Positions 9,393 to 19,766 of a DNA stretch of 64,000 bases are shown here, one piece after another; positions within the stretch are counted from its first letter, which is position 1; every line of letters begins with the position of its first letter. The notes below the pieces were generated by a model. It saw nothing but the letters and a program-made list of their open reading frames with translations. It searched no databases and was not told the origin of the DNA. The stretch spans positions 186,001-250,000 of the forward strand of contig OZ025677.1 in the NCBI GenBank assembly GCA_964019335.1, given 5' to 3'. The stretch is from Diplonema japonicum. Its lineage: Eukaryota > Euglenozoa > Diplonemea > Diplonemida > Diplonemidae. The position numbers and the translations under genes are program-made.

Positions 9393-10325
9393 ATGCCAAA
9401 AAGCAAGAAGGTCAAGCGCATGGAAGAGATCTATGAATCAAACACATATAAGAACCCTTCCTATGAAAAAGCGTTGACTGCGATGCTCGAGTCAGAGAAC
9501 ATAGCAGGGAAGCCGCGTGAGCAAGATATCGTGAGCTACTTCCAAAGCAGGAGGGAAGCCGGGCTCAAGGCATCGAGCCTCTGGTGTCTTTACTCCAAAT
9601 TGAACGCAACCTTCAAAGCCAAGTACAACTGCAAACTACAAGCTTGGCCTCGTTTGACGTCTTTGTTAAAGTCCTGGGACCGTAACGAAGAGCGTCACGT
9701 GGCTGCCACTTTATCAAGTGACGAGGTTCAAGATTATATAGAACAAAAAAAAGGGACCGCTACCGCCGCTATCGTTGCTTGCATGTTTAGCGGGGGCATG
9801 AGAGCTTGCGAAGTGGTGTCGATGGAAATCAGCGACATTGTTAAGAATCAAGTTGATGGGAGTTTTATCTGCACTGTAGCGCGTTCAAAGACGGGTGGGC
9901 ACACAAAATTCCACATGTCTGGCATTCATGCATCAGCAATGGACCAGTACTTGTTGCTACGACCTAAGAAAGAGACCAAGCGTCTGTTCCTTTCGGAGAG
10001 AGGAACGCCCATTGGCACAAACAAGGTATACAAACTGGGGTGTGGCATCCGTCATCGGAAAGCCCGCCAATGAGTTACGTCACACGCTTTTCGACGTTCT
10101 GCGGCCACAGCTGCTGCTGAAAACGGTGCATCTATCTCCATGATGCAATCACATTTTGGATGGAGAAACACAAGCATGCCAGCAATGTACGTGGAACAGA
10201 GCACAAGCCGTGCGCAACACATGGCAGGACTTTTGAGTCAAATACAGACCAGCCCAGGACCAGGAAGCCCAAGCCAGTCACAGGACGTCAACATCAATAT
10301 CAACATCCGCACACGCCAGGAGTAG
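9393..10325 (+). pseudogene. Tyrosine recombinase, complete except for one in-frame TGA
   Basis: 311 codons from the ATG at 9393, with a TGA at 10071-10073 (codon 227) and the final TAG at 10323. The same frame continues without shift on both sides of the TGA. The N-terminal SAM-like core-binding domain lies at about 15-110 and the catalytic domain at about 110-275. Visible catalytic residues: Arg137 in GGMRACE, Lys166 in ARSKTGG, His231 and Arg234 in SHAFRRSAATAAAENG, His254 and Trp257 in SHFGW, and Tyr266 in MPAMYVEQS. All six are present. The tail ends in a Gln/Ser/Pro-rich segment and DVNININIRTRQE. A T-rich tract ending in AG directly precedes the ATG. TGA ends host genes here (Ras, RCC1-like), so a new nonsense mutation is more likely than a reassigned codon; programmed readthrough is not excluded. 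It would cut and join DNA at the element ends. Confidence 0.85.
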
Positions 10326-10477
10326 ATAGTACCCACTCCACCCCTTTTTTCTTTTCTTTTGCCATTTTTATTTTTTCATTCTACAAACAAGCGTGATAGT
10401 CCAGCGTATTCCGGAGTCCACGTCCCGCTCTTTGAGAATTTAGGCCTCGGGAAAATAAACTGTAAATAAAACGTCGT

Positions 10478-10601
10478 ATTCCGGGGTAAAGTAGGGTTTA
10501 CCTTTTCCCTCGACAGATTGTCCTGGCCCCTCGGAACCAATTTTTCCTCGGGAGCCACAATCTGTCTCGTGGAAATAAACCCTACTTTATTGCCCCGGAA
10601 T
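10478..10601. repeat. 124-bp imperfect palindrome at the right end of element G
   Basis: Paired arms from outside inwards: ATTCCGGGG / CCCCGGAAT, TAAAGTAGGGTTTA / TAAACCCTACTTTA, GACAGATTGT / ACAATCTGTC, then GGCCCCTCGG and CCTCGGGAGCC near the loop. The single strand could fold into a long hairpin. It occupies the same place as the palindromes of copies A, B, C and F, although the sequence differs. Confidence 0.85.
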
Positions 10602-10643
10602 AAATAGTTATTTTTTTTTTTTTTTTTCCCCATACATTTCCCC

Positions 10644-11234
10644 TTACCCCATCCGCTTCATTTCACCGTTTTGTATCGCCTCAAGCAGTTCAGGCTTCAC
10701 TTTAAAAAACCCTGGATACTCCATCAGCAAAGGACACACCGTAGTTTTGATGGGAACCGGTATGACAAGAGGCTTCTGAGAGGCCTTAGCGGTGGTGTGG
10801 ATGTCTTTCGGAGTTTTGAAATCCGGTCTTCTAGAAAGCTGGGCCCATGGGGCAAGGGGTGTGGGAGTGGGCAGGACCTCTACCAGTGAAGGCTTAAGGG
10901 AGTAGGTATTAAGAGATGTTCTTAAGTCCGTGCACATTTCTTCGCCAGATATTCTGAGTAGGATATCGTGCTGTTTAGAATCCTCTCGAAGTTTGAATAA
11001 AACTTGAGTGATCCCCGCATCAGGTGCCATGACCACCTTCGTTATTTCGCCGAACGGGACGAACCTCTTCACATCACCTTTAGTTGTACACACGAACACG
11101 CATAGAGTGGTCACCAGCAGAACCCTCTTTTGAGTACTGAGTTTATGGTTGACCTTGTCACACACCTTGATATATCTCAGTGTGTTGGTGTTGAACATTT
11201 CGAGCTCCGGGGGGACATCTAGTAGTTTATTCAT
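10644..11234 (-). CDS. Short PH-like domain protein (paralogue of 3379-4437)
   Basis: 196 aa from the ATG at 11234, which follows an A-rich leader. Residues about 10-120 align with the PH-like domain of the 3.4-4.4 kb gene: NTNTLRYIKVCDKVNH, KRVLLVTTLCVFVC, GDVKRFVPFGEITKVVM and DILLRI. A second shared segment is DFKTPKDIHTTAKASQKPLV. The coiled coil and Ser-rich tail of the paralogue are absent. The gene sits between the YR element and its relative B. The most economical reading is one duplicated gene pair, later split apart by insertions. Function unknown. Confidence 0.78.
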   Translation of the reverse strand: MNKLLDVPPELEMFNTNTLRYIKVCDKVNHKLSTQKRVLLVTTLCVFVCTTKGDVKRFVPFGEITKVVMAPDAGITQVLFKLREDSKQHDILLRISGEEMCTDLRTSLNTYSLKPSLVEVLPTPTPLAPWAQLSRRPDFKTPKDIHTTAKASQKPLVIPVPIKTTVCPLLMEYPGFFKVKPELLEAIQNGEMKRMG

Positions 11235-11301
11235 TTTTTTTTTTTTTTTTTTTTTTTTTGCCTTTTTCCTCCGTTGTGTGTCAACTGAAAATTAATTTAA
11301 A

Positions 11302-12068
11302 AATAACTATTTATTTAGTGAAAATAAGATCGTATGATTTTCACGCGTGGTGGCAGTGGTTTAACGAGTGGGTATATGACTTCACGAGCGAAGCGAGTGC
11401 AGTCATGAATGTCTACTTCACGAGCGAAGCGAGTGAAGTAACATCAACGAGTTAAACATGCCACCACAAGTGAAAATCGGATCTATTTTCACTAAATCCG
11501 TTGTTTTATTTAACGTCAGTCAGATTTGAAAGGGTGGGGCATTACAGGTTACAAGTTACAAGTTACAAATTTTATTGGGGGTGCTTATGGTTGATATTGT
11601 TTGTCAAGGCATATCCTGTGTGGTACGGGCTGTGCGTCCATGGGTGCTGACAGGACCTCGGTCTGGACCTGTGGGGCTGCTGCCTGAGTTGCTGAGGTTG
11701 CCCCACTAGCAGCTGTCACCGCGGCTTGCCAAGCCCTCTCTCCCCTTCTGTTGAGAGAGGCGACCAGATCCTTGAGTGACGTAAAAAGTGAGATTCCCAG
11801 ATTCGAACCGGGGTTTCCAAAACAAGAGGCCTGTGTGGTAACCACTTAGGTGATTTCTTTTCCGTGTTTGCGCCCCCAACCCCTTGCTGTGCAGTGAAAA
11901 TAGGGCAAGCGTGAATATAAAGTACTTTATATTCACTCATAAATTTTCATTTCTGCCCCTGTTTTCTTTCTAAAACAAGCCTGAAATCTGCAATGAAAAT
12001 AAAGTGAAGCGTGAAATAATGTGAAATATTATATTCACTCCCACCCTTGAAAATCTGACTGGAGTTAT
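11302..12068 (-). mobile_element. Tyrosine-recombinase element remnant B
   Basis: Minus-strand relative of remnant A (7520-8090). The right end starts AATAACTATTTATTTAGTG at 11302. The palindrome spans 11313-11496, with GTGGTGGCA / TGCCACCAC arms and two CACGAGCGAAGCGAGTG hairpins (11383-11399 and 11419-11435). The interior (11585-11845) encodes a recombinase C-terminal tail (TSATQAAAPQVQTEVLSAPM). The left end carries GTGAATATAAAGTACTTTAT-type palindromes and finishes at GGAGTTATATATA. The recombinase catalytic domain is missing. It directly abuts the 3' end of the LINE. Confidence 0.78.
11775..11865 (-). other. tRNA-like segment inside YR remnant B
   Basis: Minus strand: CACCTAAGTGGTTACCAC resembles an A box. 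CCCGGTTCGAATCTGGG at 11796-11812 makes a 5-bp T stem, with one G-U pair, around TTCGAAT: a good B box. No clean anticodon arm or acceptor stem is visible, so it is a tRNA-derived or SINE-like insertion rather than a working tRNA. In remnant A the B-box part is missing. Confidence 0.4.
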
Positions 12069-12084
12069 ATATAAAAAAAAGGTG

Positions 12085-14580
12085 TCTTTGAAGGGAACCT
12101 GCAGTATGTGACAGGATCGCCTAACGACAATCAACTCATCTAGTGTTTGATCCCTTCTGTCGTGGTAGTGCCTTAGGCCCGTCGTAGTATCTCATCAGCA
12201 GCTTGGGCGTGAAACCGACTAGCGAGTTGTTGAGGATGCAATGCGTTCGCAGTTGCTCCTCTAGGATCGGGTGGGTTGCCTTCGGGGACGCGAAGACCGG
12301 ACGAGTGGAGTATCCAATGATGGAATGGCTGTGGAGCCCCAGGGTACGCAGTGAGTGTACTGACTTCTTAGTTTCTGCTGGAATCAGGTGATTCCCCGTT
12401 CCTGTTCTGTGTGCCCTGTCCAGGACGTTGAGGATTCTTCCGATTTTCCTAGCCCAGCATGCCAGGTCTTCACCACCCATGTGGATTCTCTCCGTTGCTA
12501 TGAAGTCGACAGCAAGCTCCGCCTTGGACACTTGCCCTCCATCCTTGCCCCATTTCAGGGCACTCAGCCATTTGAGGACAAACGGGATCAGCCCCGGGAA
12601 GTACTTCTTCCCCAGCCCGTGCTTGTGATACCAAATGAGGGGTTTCGGTTCTAATAGGTTTCCCGGTTGGAATGGTCTTTTCCAGAAGTGCAGATTGTCG
12701 TATCTGACCTGCTTCTCGGTGTGCAGGCTCTCGAGTTTCCCCGCAATTTCCGCAAACATCAGGTGTAGTTCCTTGACACTTGTCAGGCTTATGTCCATAT
12801 CAGAGGTAATAATGCCGTGTAGTCGGGCGCAGCTTGGCCAGCTGACGTGGTCTTGCACCAGCCGAATGCGGTCAGTGTTGGTCGTTCTGCAGTCGGCGTG
12901 CGCTGGGCATTGCCAGATCGTATGTTGTAGTAGGGAGCTGGTCCCGTTCCCAATGTTATATGGTGTGCCACACCCCAGGCATTTCGTATGTGAGCCGTTC
13001 ATGTCGCCGTAAGCTCTGGGGTGTAGGGGAAGCATCGCGCCCGCAATGGCACAAAGTATCCTCCTTGCTTTCTGTGGGTTGGTGGTCGTCACCTCGTTGT
13101 GGAGGAAGTTCGTTTTCTCCTCGTCAATGCCTGTTTCGACCCCCTGGTAGGTGTCTCGCTCTTCGGCCAGATCCTCACGTAGTTTGGCTTTCAGCAGCGT
13201 CCTGATCTCGTGTTTCAGGAGCTGTTTGCCTTGCGGTAGTATCTTCGTCTGGAAGTCCTTCCACCTTGACCCTATTTCTCGGAGCCATAGGTCTGCATTG
13301 GCAAATGGTCCCATCGGAAATGATGGAGAGCCTTGATCCCTTGCTCTCCTGTACGCTTCCCAGCATGATATGAAAAGGGACTTGTTCGAATGTCGTGTGC
13401 AAAGTCGTCCCAGAGTAGAGATGGCCTTGTAGATCGCAGTAGAGTACGGGTCCAGGGTGTGTCCCTTATGGGCAATTCCCAGCAGGGCGCTGGAGGAGCG
13501 CATTGGGTTGCGGGCACCCCAGACGCAAAGAGTGATCCGCTTCTTCAATTTCTCCAGCCAAGAGTCCGGGATCGGGTCGAACAGGATGCCGTAGAAGGCG
13601 GATGGCAGGATGTTCTCTGCGATGATCCGTACCTTGCGATCGTGGTATAGCCTAGTTGAGGCGAGGCGTTCTATTTCGGCCAGGGCTTTGTGGACCCTCG
13701 AGTTATCCCTCCTGCTCGGCTGGAAGTAGATTTGTACCCCTAAGATTTGCAGACTACTGGTCGTGGCAAAGGTCTCTCCGTTCAACTTCACATTCCCCCG
13801 GTATTTGGGTTTCGTTCCAAATGACCTGGTCTTCTTCGGGTGTACGGTCATCCCCGTGAGCTTGCAAAGGCTGCCTAGTAGATTTACGGAACGCTGAACC
13901 GCGGCCTCCGAGGTAATTGACGTGAAGTTAAGGTCGTCTGCATATGACACTGGGTGTGCGTTTCTTGGATTTGCCGTACATTTCTTGGTGAAGATGGCAA
14001 GGATTGCGTTGATGAAAACGGGCGAGATCGGGCATCCCTGGAGTATTCCATTCGTGGTTCGGAATGGAGCACCTACTCCCACGGGGAAACGTAGGCGGCG
14101 GATTAGGTCAGAGTAGATGGCCTTGATCGGTCTCAGGATGAGCTGGCTTAGGCCTAACCGATCGACCAGTTCGAACGTGAGTGCGTGGGGGACAGAGTCA
14201 AAGCATTTCTTGAAGTCGACCGAGAGACCCCAAAGGTGGTTGCCAGATACTTTTGCCAACTCCACACTGGTGCAGACCTTCGCGAGGAGGTCATCTGTGC
14301 TGTGTTCCGGTCTGAAGCCGAATTGGAGCGGAGTAATCCACTCCTCTTGCCATTCGAGGATGGCTGGTAGTCGTGCGCCAGCCCAGAGCCGATAGAATGC
14401 GCTCGATACAGTAATAGGTCTGTGATCTAGCGGCTTTTCGGATTCTCCTTTCGGGATCATCGTAACAAGCGCGGTCAGGACTGCCTTTGGCCATCGTCCC
14501 TCATCCTCAATCCAGTTGTATAGGAAGATGAATCCCTCTAGCAGGGCATCTGGTAAGTGGGCGAGTTCGCAGAGCCTCCA
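12085..14580 (-). mobile_element. 5'-truncated non-LTR retrotransposon (LINE-like)
   Basis: Contains the RT ORF and a short 3' end, GGTTCCCTTCAAAGACACC in sense, followed by T8. The 5' side stops at an A24 run (14581-14604 on the plus strand). No endonuclease domain is left in the window, and no LTRs are seen. Related 3' fragments lie at 4846-5085, 19640-19745 and 51615-51660, with a trace near 62395. Confidence 0.85.
12136..14578 (-). pseudogene. Reverse transcriptase of LINE-like element, 5' truncated
   Basis: About 814 codons open on the minus strand. The leading Phe run comes from the flanking homopolymer, so the true N-terminus is missing. RT motifs follow in order: VTMIPKGESEKPLDHRPI, then LQFGFRPEHSTDDLLAKV, SVDFKKCFDSVPHAL, NGILQGCPISPVFIN and the catalytic VSYADDLNF box (YADD at 13933-13944). 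Next are the LTGMTVHPKKTRSFGTK strand and thumb region. Near the C-terminus CLGCG...LLQHTIWQCPAH forms a CxxC-type zinc knuckle. The frame has no internal stop, so truncation is probably recent. It should copy its own RNA at a nicked target by target-primed reverse transcription. The upstream endonuclease, if the element had one, is lost. Confidence 0.9.
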
Positions 14581-14696
14581 AAAAAAAAAAAAAAAAAAAA
14601 AAAAGGAAATCGTTAAAAACAAGATTACGGGGGAAGTGGGGGGGATGAGTTTGGGGGAGGGAACGGGTCACACTTTTTTTTTTTTTTTTTTTTTTT

Positions 14697-14990
14697 TGAG
14701 AAACCTGCTAATTTTTTAGCCCTAAGTTTGGGGTTTATACATAGAAGGGGGGGGGGAGGGGGGGGGAATGCTTAGTCCAAGGTCTATAGAAGAAAGTTTT
14801 TTTTTTTTTTCCCCTTTTTTTTTTATCTGACCCCTATATGTTCAAAAACAATTCTTTTAAAATGTCACCGTTACTGATGGTGTTTTTTTTTGTTGGACAT
14901 GCGAAGCCATAATTTCGGTGTATTTTGTAAAAACAAGGGGGGTGGGCTTTGATCATTTCGAAAACCTGGGGCCAAGTTAGCACTCCACCT
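14697..14990. mobile_element. Small TIR element, family C copy 1
   Basis: Left end GAGAAACCTGCTAAT, right end CCAAGTTAGCACTCCAC. The ends are inverted and the element is flanked by T-rich runs on both sides. It shares the inner motif TCATTTCGAAAACCTGGGG with the copies at 27876 and 32304. No coding capacity; likely a non-autonomous DNA element. Confidence 0.6.
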
Positions 14991-15077
14991 TTTTTCTTTT
15001 GTTGTATTTCTTGTTACAAATATTTTTCTTTTCAAAAAAAAATGATTTTATAAGTATGAACAACTTGTGCCGGGCAA

Positions 15078-15123
<46 letters not shown>

Positions 15124-15292
15124 TTCACAGCTTTTTAAAATTTTTAAATCTTTTTTTTTTTTAACTCGTGCGAACAACAAAAGACAAATCGTCATAACGG
15201 TACTTTTTTTTTTCATTTTTTTTTTCCCCTTTTTTTTTTCGTCCGGGTGTTATAAAAAATGATTCACCAGAAGCCCGAGCGGTTCACCAGAT

Positions 15293-15328
<36 letters not shown>

Positions 15329-15433
15329 CGAAGGGGAAAGAGCAACAGTAAACATTCTTGAACAGAAAGTAGTTAGTAAAAAGAAAATGAGGGCTGAAAA
15401 CCTCCTGCTGGGAACGGCTCGGCGATGAAATCA

Positions 15434-15465
<32 letters not shown>

Positions 15466-16054
15466 GCTGACAAATGGCGGTTAACCCCACTTCACGCCAA
15501 GAGCCCACCCACGTTCAGCATTAAAAATCTCTTCAAGAAATTCAGCTGCCAGGGAAGGGTGGGAAGAAGAGCGGCTGTGGGACGACCGCAGCATCTACGC
15601 GTAGGTGGCCCAACAGACCCCTTGTGTATCCCACCAAAAAAAACATTATGTTTTCCTCCTAGGGCCTGACTGAACGTGAGAAAGACACGCATGCTTGTCC
15701 TGCTCGTCATTCTTTTTTTTTTTTTTTTTTCTTTTTTTTTCTTTCGCAGTAGTGGTTTTGAAAAAGAAAATAGTTCTAGCATGGCGGAGCACGAAAAGGA
15801 ACAAAGAGAAGGGAAAAAAAAAGATTTTATAGGCAAGTTTATTATTGTTTCTTTCAGTTACAAAAAAAAAAAAATTGTTTCCTTATAAAATGTAATTACA
15901 CGCACCCTTCCCCCCCCCCCCCCCCCCCTATTGTGTTTCGTTCTTTGATATCTGCAAGAAACAAGTATTTCTGTTCTGAAAAAAAAAAAAAAATAAATAA
16001 ATAATGGGGCTTTGATTGCAACACTAAGTGGCGTTAAGTGTGCAACGAAGCACG
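14991..16054. other. Intergenic, no gene seen
   Basis: Dominated by A and T runs (for example A42 near 15080, T30 near 15296) and C17 at about 15911. The stretch 15480-15680 has normal composition, but no frame in it resembles a known protein. Confidence 0.5.
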
Positions 16055-16155
16055 AACTGTCTACTTGATTACAGGGGGCGCACCTCCGGGCTGTAGCTTC
16101 TTCTGCGTTCCGCGTTATGTCCTTAATGCGTGCGGTGTAAAATTCAACTGAGCAT
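16055..16155 (+). repeat. Interspersed repeat family B, copy at 16 kb
   Basis: CTACTTGATTACAGGGGGCG ... TGTAGCTTCTTCTGCGTTCC ... TCCTTAATGCGTGCGGTG. Related copies occur near 22800, 55110, 55700 and 56870, with partial ones near 55550 and 56610. No protein is encoded. Confidence 0.75.
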
Positions 16156-16166
16156 CTGCTTTTACC

Positions 16167-16170
<4 letters not shown>

Positions 16171-16241
<71 letters not shown>
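16171..16241 (+). repeat. A71 homopolymer
   Basis: An uninterrupted run of 71 adenines, the longest homopolymer I see in the window. The length may be approximate because of sequencing limits. Confidence 0.9.
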
Positions 16242-16242
<1 letters not shown>

Positions 16243-16834
16243 GCAATATAAAAATAAAAAGTGGGGCGGTATCTGTTCTTCCCTCCAATTTCTTCCTTCC
16301 CCCAGCAGGAAGAAAAAAAAGGGGGGAATCCTCCGAAGTATTTTTTTTTTTTTTTTTTTTTTTTTTCACCTCAAAAAGAATGCTGAGACAGAAAGAAGAA
16401 GAGAAAAAAAAAATTCACTATGATAGGAACGAAGTGGTTAGCAACGGCCCGCCAAAAAAAAGAAAAGGTATTTCTGTAGGAACTACTTCGCATGAAACAA
16501 GGGATTGTTTTCTTTCTTTTTTTTTTTTTTTGCCAATAAAATTGGTTCGATATATTTATGGCGACATATTCCTAGATATGGTGATTTTTCTTTTAAGCAT
16601 CCTCTTTGCAATCGCAGCAAAAAGAGGAAAGGGGAGAGGGGGATAGGGGGGGGGGGGGGAAGTCTGAAAGAAAAAAATAAAATGGGAGGGACTCTGAAGG
16701 GGCTGACAAAGGAGTTGAAATAGTGCTAGCTGTGAGTTTGAAAAAAAAAAAAAAAAAAAATAGTAAGATCCATGAACTTTCGTGAGCTCATAACGTAGTT
16801 TGGGTGTGTGCACTGCAAAAGATTTTTTTTTTGT

Positions 16835-16873
<39 letters not shown>

Positions 16874-18651
16874 GAGGGGGAGTGTTTAGCTACAAACCTC
16901 TTTTTTTTCCCTTCTTTCTTTCGTTCAAATTCTTTCTTTTTTTCGGTTTTTTTTTTTGTTTTTTTTGTTTCCCTTCTTTTTTTCTTTTTCGTATTTGACA
17001 AATATAGCCAATGCTGACACCCCGTGAGGAAAAATGTGGTAAAACCAGGCTCTCCGGTAAGGTGGGGATAGACCGGCGAATTTCTTAGGCCCACGGGGGG
17101 GCAGGGGTTACCCCTTTTGTGAGGAATTTTTCTCTTTTTATTAATCACGGGGCGAGCGGTTTTAGTATCAGTTGAAAGCCACGATGTGCTTCTTCCATCA
17201 AACATAGTTCCGGACAACAACCTGGTTAGCGAGACACAGGTACCCGGGATGGCAAGGGGACGAGGACGCCCTGCGAACTCTCAGCGCCTTAGGGGGTCGA
17301 TTATGGGTTTCACAACACAACGGCCCACCCATGAACCTCTCTCTCAACGCGAAGGGAGTCCTGAGGTCACTGTGGAGCTGCCTTCTACACGCAGTTTGCA
17401 GCAAGCTGCGCCTCGTGTTCACAAGGCTCAGGACATCAATTAAACCTGAGACCTGAACCGTCTATTGGTGAGCACGGAGGGGGCCGACAAGCAGGCATGT
17501 GAACCTTACTGAGGCTGGGTTTCTGGAGGAGTGGCACAAACGTTCAGGGAGTGATCACAGTGTGGCCGGGGAGCCCAATTAACGTTCACCCCTATTATTA
17601 TTTTGAAAAAAAGGGTCAAAAAATCGGCCAAAAAGTATCGCAGGTCTATCGAAAAAAACCCATTTTGAACCGGGGGCCCTGGTAAAACCTGTCTTTTTTT
17701 TTTTTTTTTTTGGTCTTTCGGCACAAAAAAAGTAAACAAGTTTTATAAAGAGCAAAGGGGGGGGGGGGGGGGGGGAAGAGGAAAAAAGAGTCGGTTGATT
17801 GTTGTTTGTGCACAGCCGGGGTTAACCTGTAGAAGGATAAGCCCAACAATGCTACCACTACTCTTTTTAGCACGAACAATTCATTGTCAATATATTGTTT
17901 TTCTTGTTCATGCAAAAAGAAAATAGAAGAAAAAAACTTTTTAATCTTTCTTTTGACTTCGACTTGTTAACATTTTTTTTTTTCTTTTCTTTTGCTGTTC
18001 CCGTGAGAGCAACAACGCAGGAAAGGGGGGGGATTTTTTTTTCTCTTTCCACCTGCTGATGTTTCTTACTTCGGTACAAAGTGTCAAATCTTTGATCTTT
18101 TTTTTTTTTTTTCTTTTTTCTTTTTTGGAAAATCTGTAGAAGGTTTTAACCAGTAAAAAACTCTTTTGTCAATGTTCTTTGTGCTGAAAAAGTGGGGGAG
18201 GAAATAATACTACAAAAAAAAAGAAGAAGAAGAAGGCCTCCTGAACGGACTTTTTTTTCTCCATTAGAGATAAACGAGGCCGGTGTTGCTACACATTGGC
18301 AGGAGAAACAACCCCCCCCCCCCCCCCCCACGAGAACAGAGCGGCGCTGTAGGTCCTGGGGCCCTGGGTAGCGGGACGCCACGATGGTTCTCAGTGCACA
18401 CCATGAAACAATTTACCAGTGAGGGTTGACTCCTCTGCAGTTGTACCTGGAAGCAATCTGGGTGAAGAGAAGCAGGCGGTCTTGTAAAGGACCCCAAGAC
18501 ATCTACAGCAGTCTACAGCAAAGTTCATCAAAAAAAAATACAAATAAGACCACTCAAGTATTTATCGCTTTGCCCCTCCCCCCCCCCCCCCCCCAATGAA
18601 GAGGAGGGTCGTAATAAAAATCTTTATCCAAAAAAAAAATTTTAATGGGGA

Positions 18652-18682
<31 letters not shown>

Positions 18683-19284
18683 ATTTTTTTATATACCTAA
18701 CAAGGCTTGTTAAACATGAAAGAAAAGAGGGGTTTTTCACTATTACTGTTATTATTATTATTATTTTTTTTCTTTGATTAGAAACACATAAACCTGGGCG
18801 GGGTTTTTTTTTCCTTTTTTTTTTCTTTTTTTTTTTTTTTTTTTTTTTCTCTTCTTCAAATAAAGAAGTGGACAATACCTTAGAACCTCTAATCTCAAAT
18901 GCACCCAGAACCCTGCCGAGCCACCATGCTCTTTTGGCGTGTCATCGGCAGAGGCTATTGCACAGAGGTACCTCCATAAGCATGCCAGGTTTTAACTTTA
19001 AAGAAGAAGAAAAAAGAAAAAATCGGTTTGATAGTTGTTTCTGCACAGCTAGCCCACAGGGGGAGAAAAGAACAAAAGAAAAAAAAATGTGGCCTTTCAC
19101 CACTATTTATCGAGTGAAAATACCACGCCAGCTGCTCAAGGAAGTCTGATTTGAAAAAGAAAGCACCATAACATAACGAAAATATCGTACTCGAAAGGGG
19201 TGGGGGGGGGGGGGGGGGGGGGCTACAGGGAATCGCAAAACGGGTCCCCTTTTTTTGTGACTTAAAAAAAAAAAGAAGAGGGGC

Positions 19285-19315
<31 letters not shown>

Positions 19316-19620
19316 TTTTAAAGTTCAAGCAGATTTTATATATTATGCAATCGGCAAAATAGTGAGAACAGAGTCATCTTCAACGGCAGAATAAAAAGGG
19401 GAGGGGAGACTACCAGAAGAAGGGAAGAAGGGGGGGGGGGGGGGGGGGGGGGGGTTAAGGGCAGACCACCTTAAAAAAAAAGAAGGAACCCCGTTAACAA
19501 AGACTACTTCAGTAATTAAAACAAAGGGGGGGCTGGGGAGATCCACGCAAAAAAGGGGGGGTCTCGGAAATTAGACTCCCTCCCTCTCATTGATCTGCAA
19601 ATCTAAATCCTTTGCATCAG
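16242..19620. other. Intergenic, homopolymers and unassigned fragments
   Basis: A 258-nt open frame at 17186-17443 (+) has balanced composition (MARGRGRPANSQRLRGS...) but matches nothing I know. About 18350-18510 is also of normal composition without a recognisable frame. The rest is A/T runs plus G or C runs of 15-22 at 17757, 18310, 18580, 19200 and 19430. Confidence 0.5.
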
Positions 19621-19639
19621 GTGTCTGTCATCACCTTCA

Positions 19640-19745
19640 CACACTATGTGTTGCCGTTGCTCCTCTAGGATAGGCGGGTGGCTGGTATGCAGAGAGTTGT
19701 ACTGACTTCTTAGTTCCTGCCGGATCAGGTAGGTGATCCCTTCAC
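19640..19745 (-). pseudogene. LINE fragment
   Basis: Contains GTTGCTCCTCTAGGAT and TGTACTGACTTCTTAGTT as in the LINE ORF at 12253-12370, with sequence between them deleted. It lies just outside the left end of the DDE element. Confidence 0.65.
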
Positions 19746-19766
19746 TGTACCTTTTGATGCACTCTG

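Larger units (their letters stand above)
9242..10612 (+). mobile_element. Near-intact tyrosine-recombinase DNA element (copy G)
   Basis: About 1.37 kb. The subterminal arms at 9243-9281 and 10427-10467 are inverted copies (ACAGTTTATTT..CCC..GGCCTAAATTCTCAAAGAGCGGG, in pieces). The right end adds a 124-bp imperfect palindrome (10478-10601), then the terminus AATAAATAGTTATT. The single gene is the recombinase at 9393-10325. No reverse transcriptase, RNase H or methyltransferase is present, so it is not DIRS- or Ngaro-like. Crypton-type YR elements are the closest known class, but they usually lack such palindromic ends. Confidence 0.75.

Noticed and set aside
10071-10073. TGA as a sense codon (altered genetic code)
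   Set aside because: Ras, the RCC1-like gene, the F5/8C gene and the LRR fragment all end in TGA exactly where their families should end, so TGA is a stop.
11775-11865. Functional tRNA gene
   Set aside because: The T arm is good, but no acceptor stem or anticodon arm can be formed, and the sequence lies inside a mobile-element remnant.
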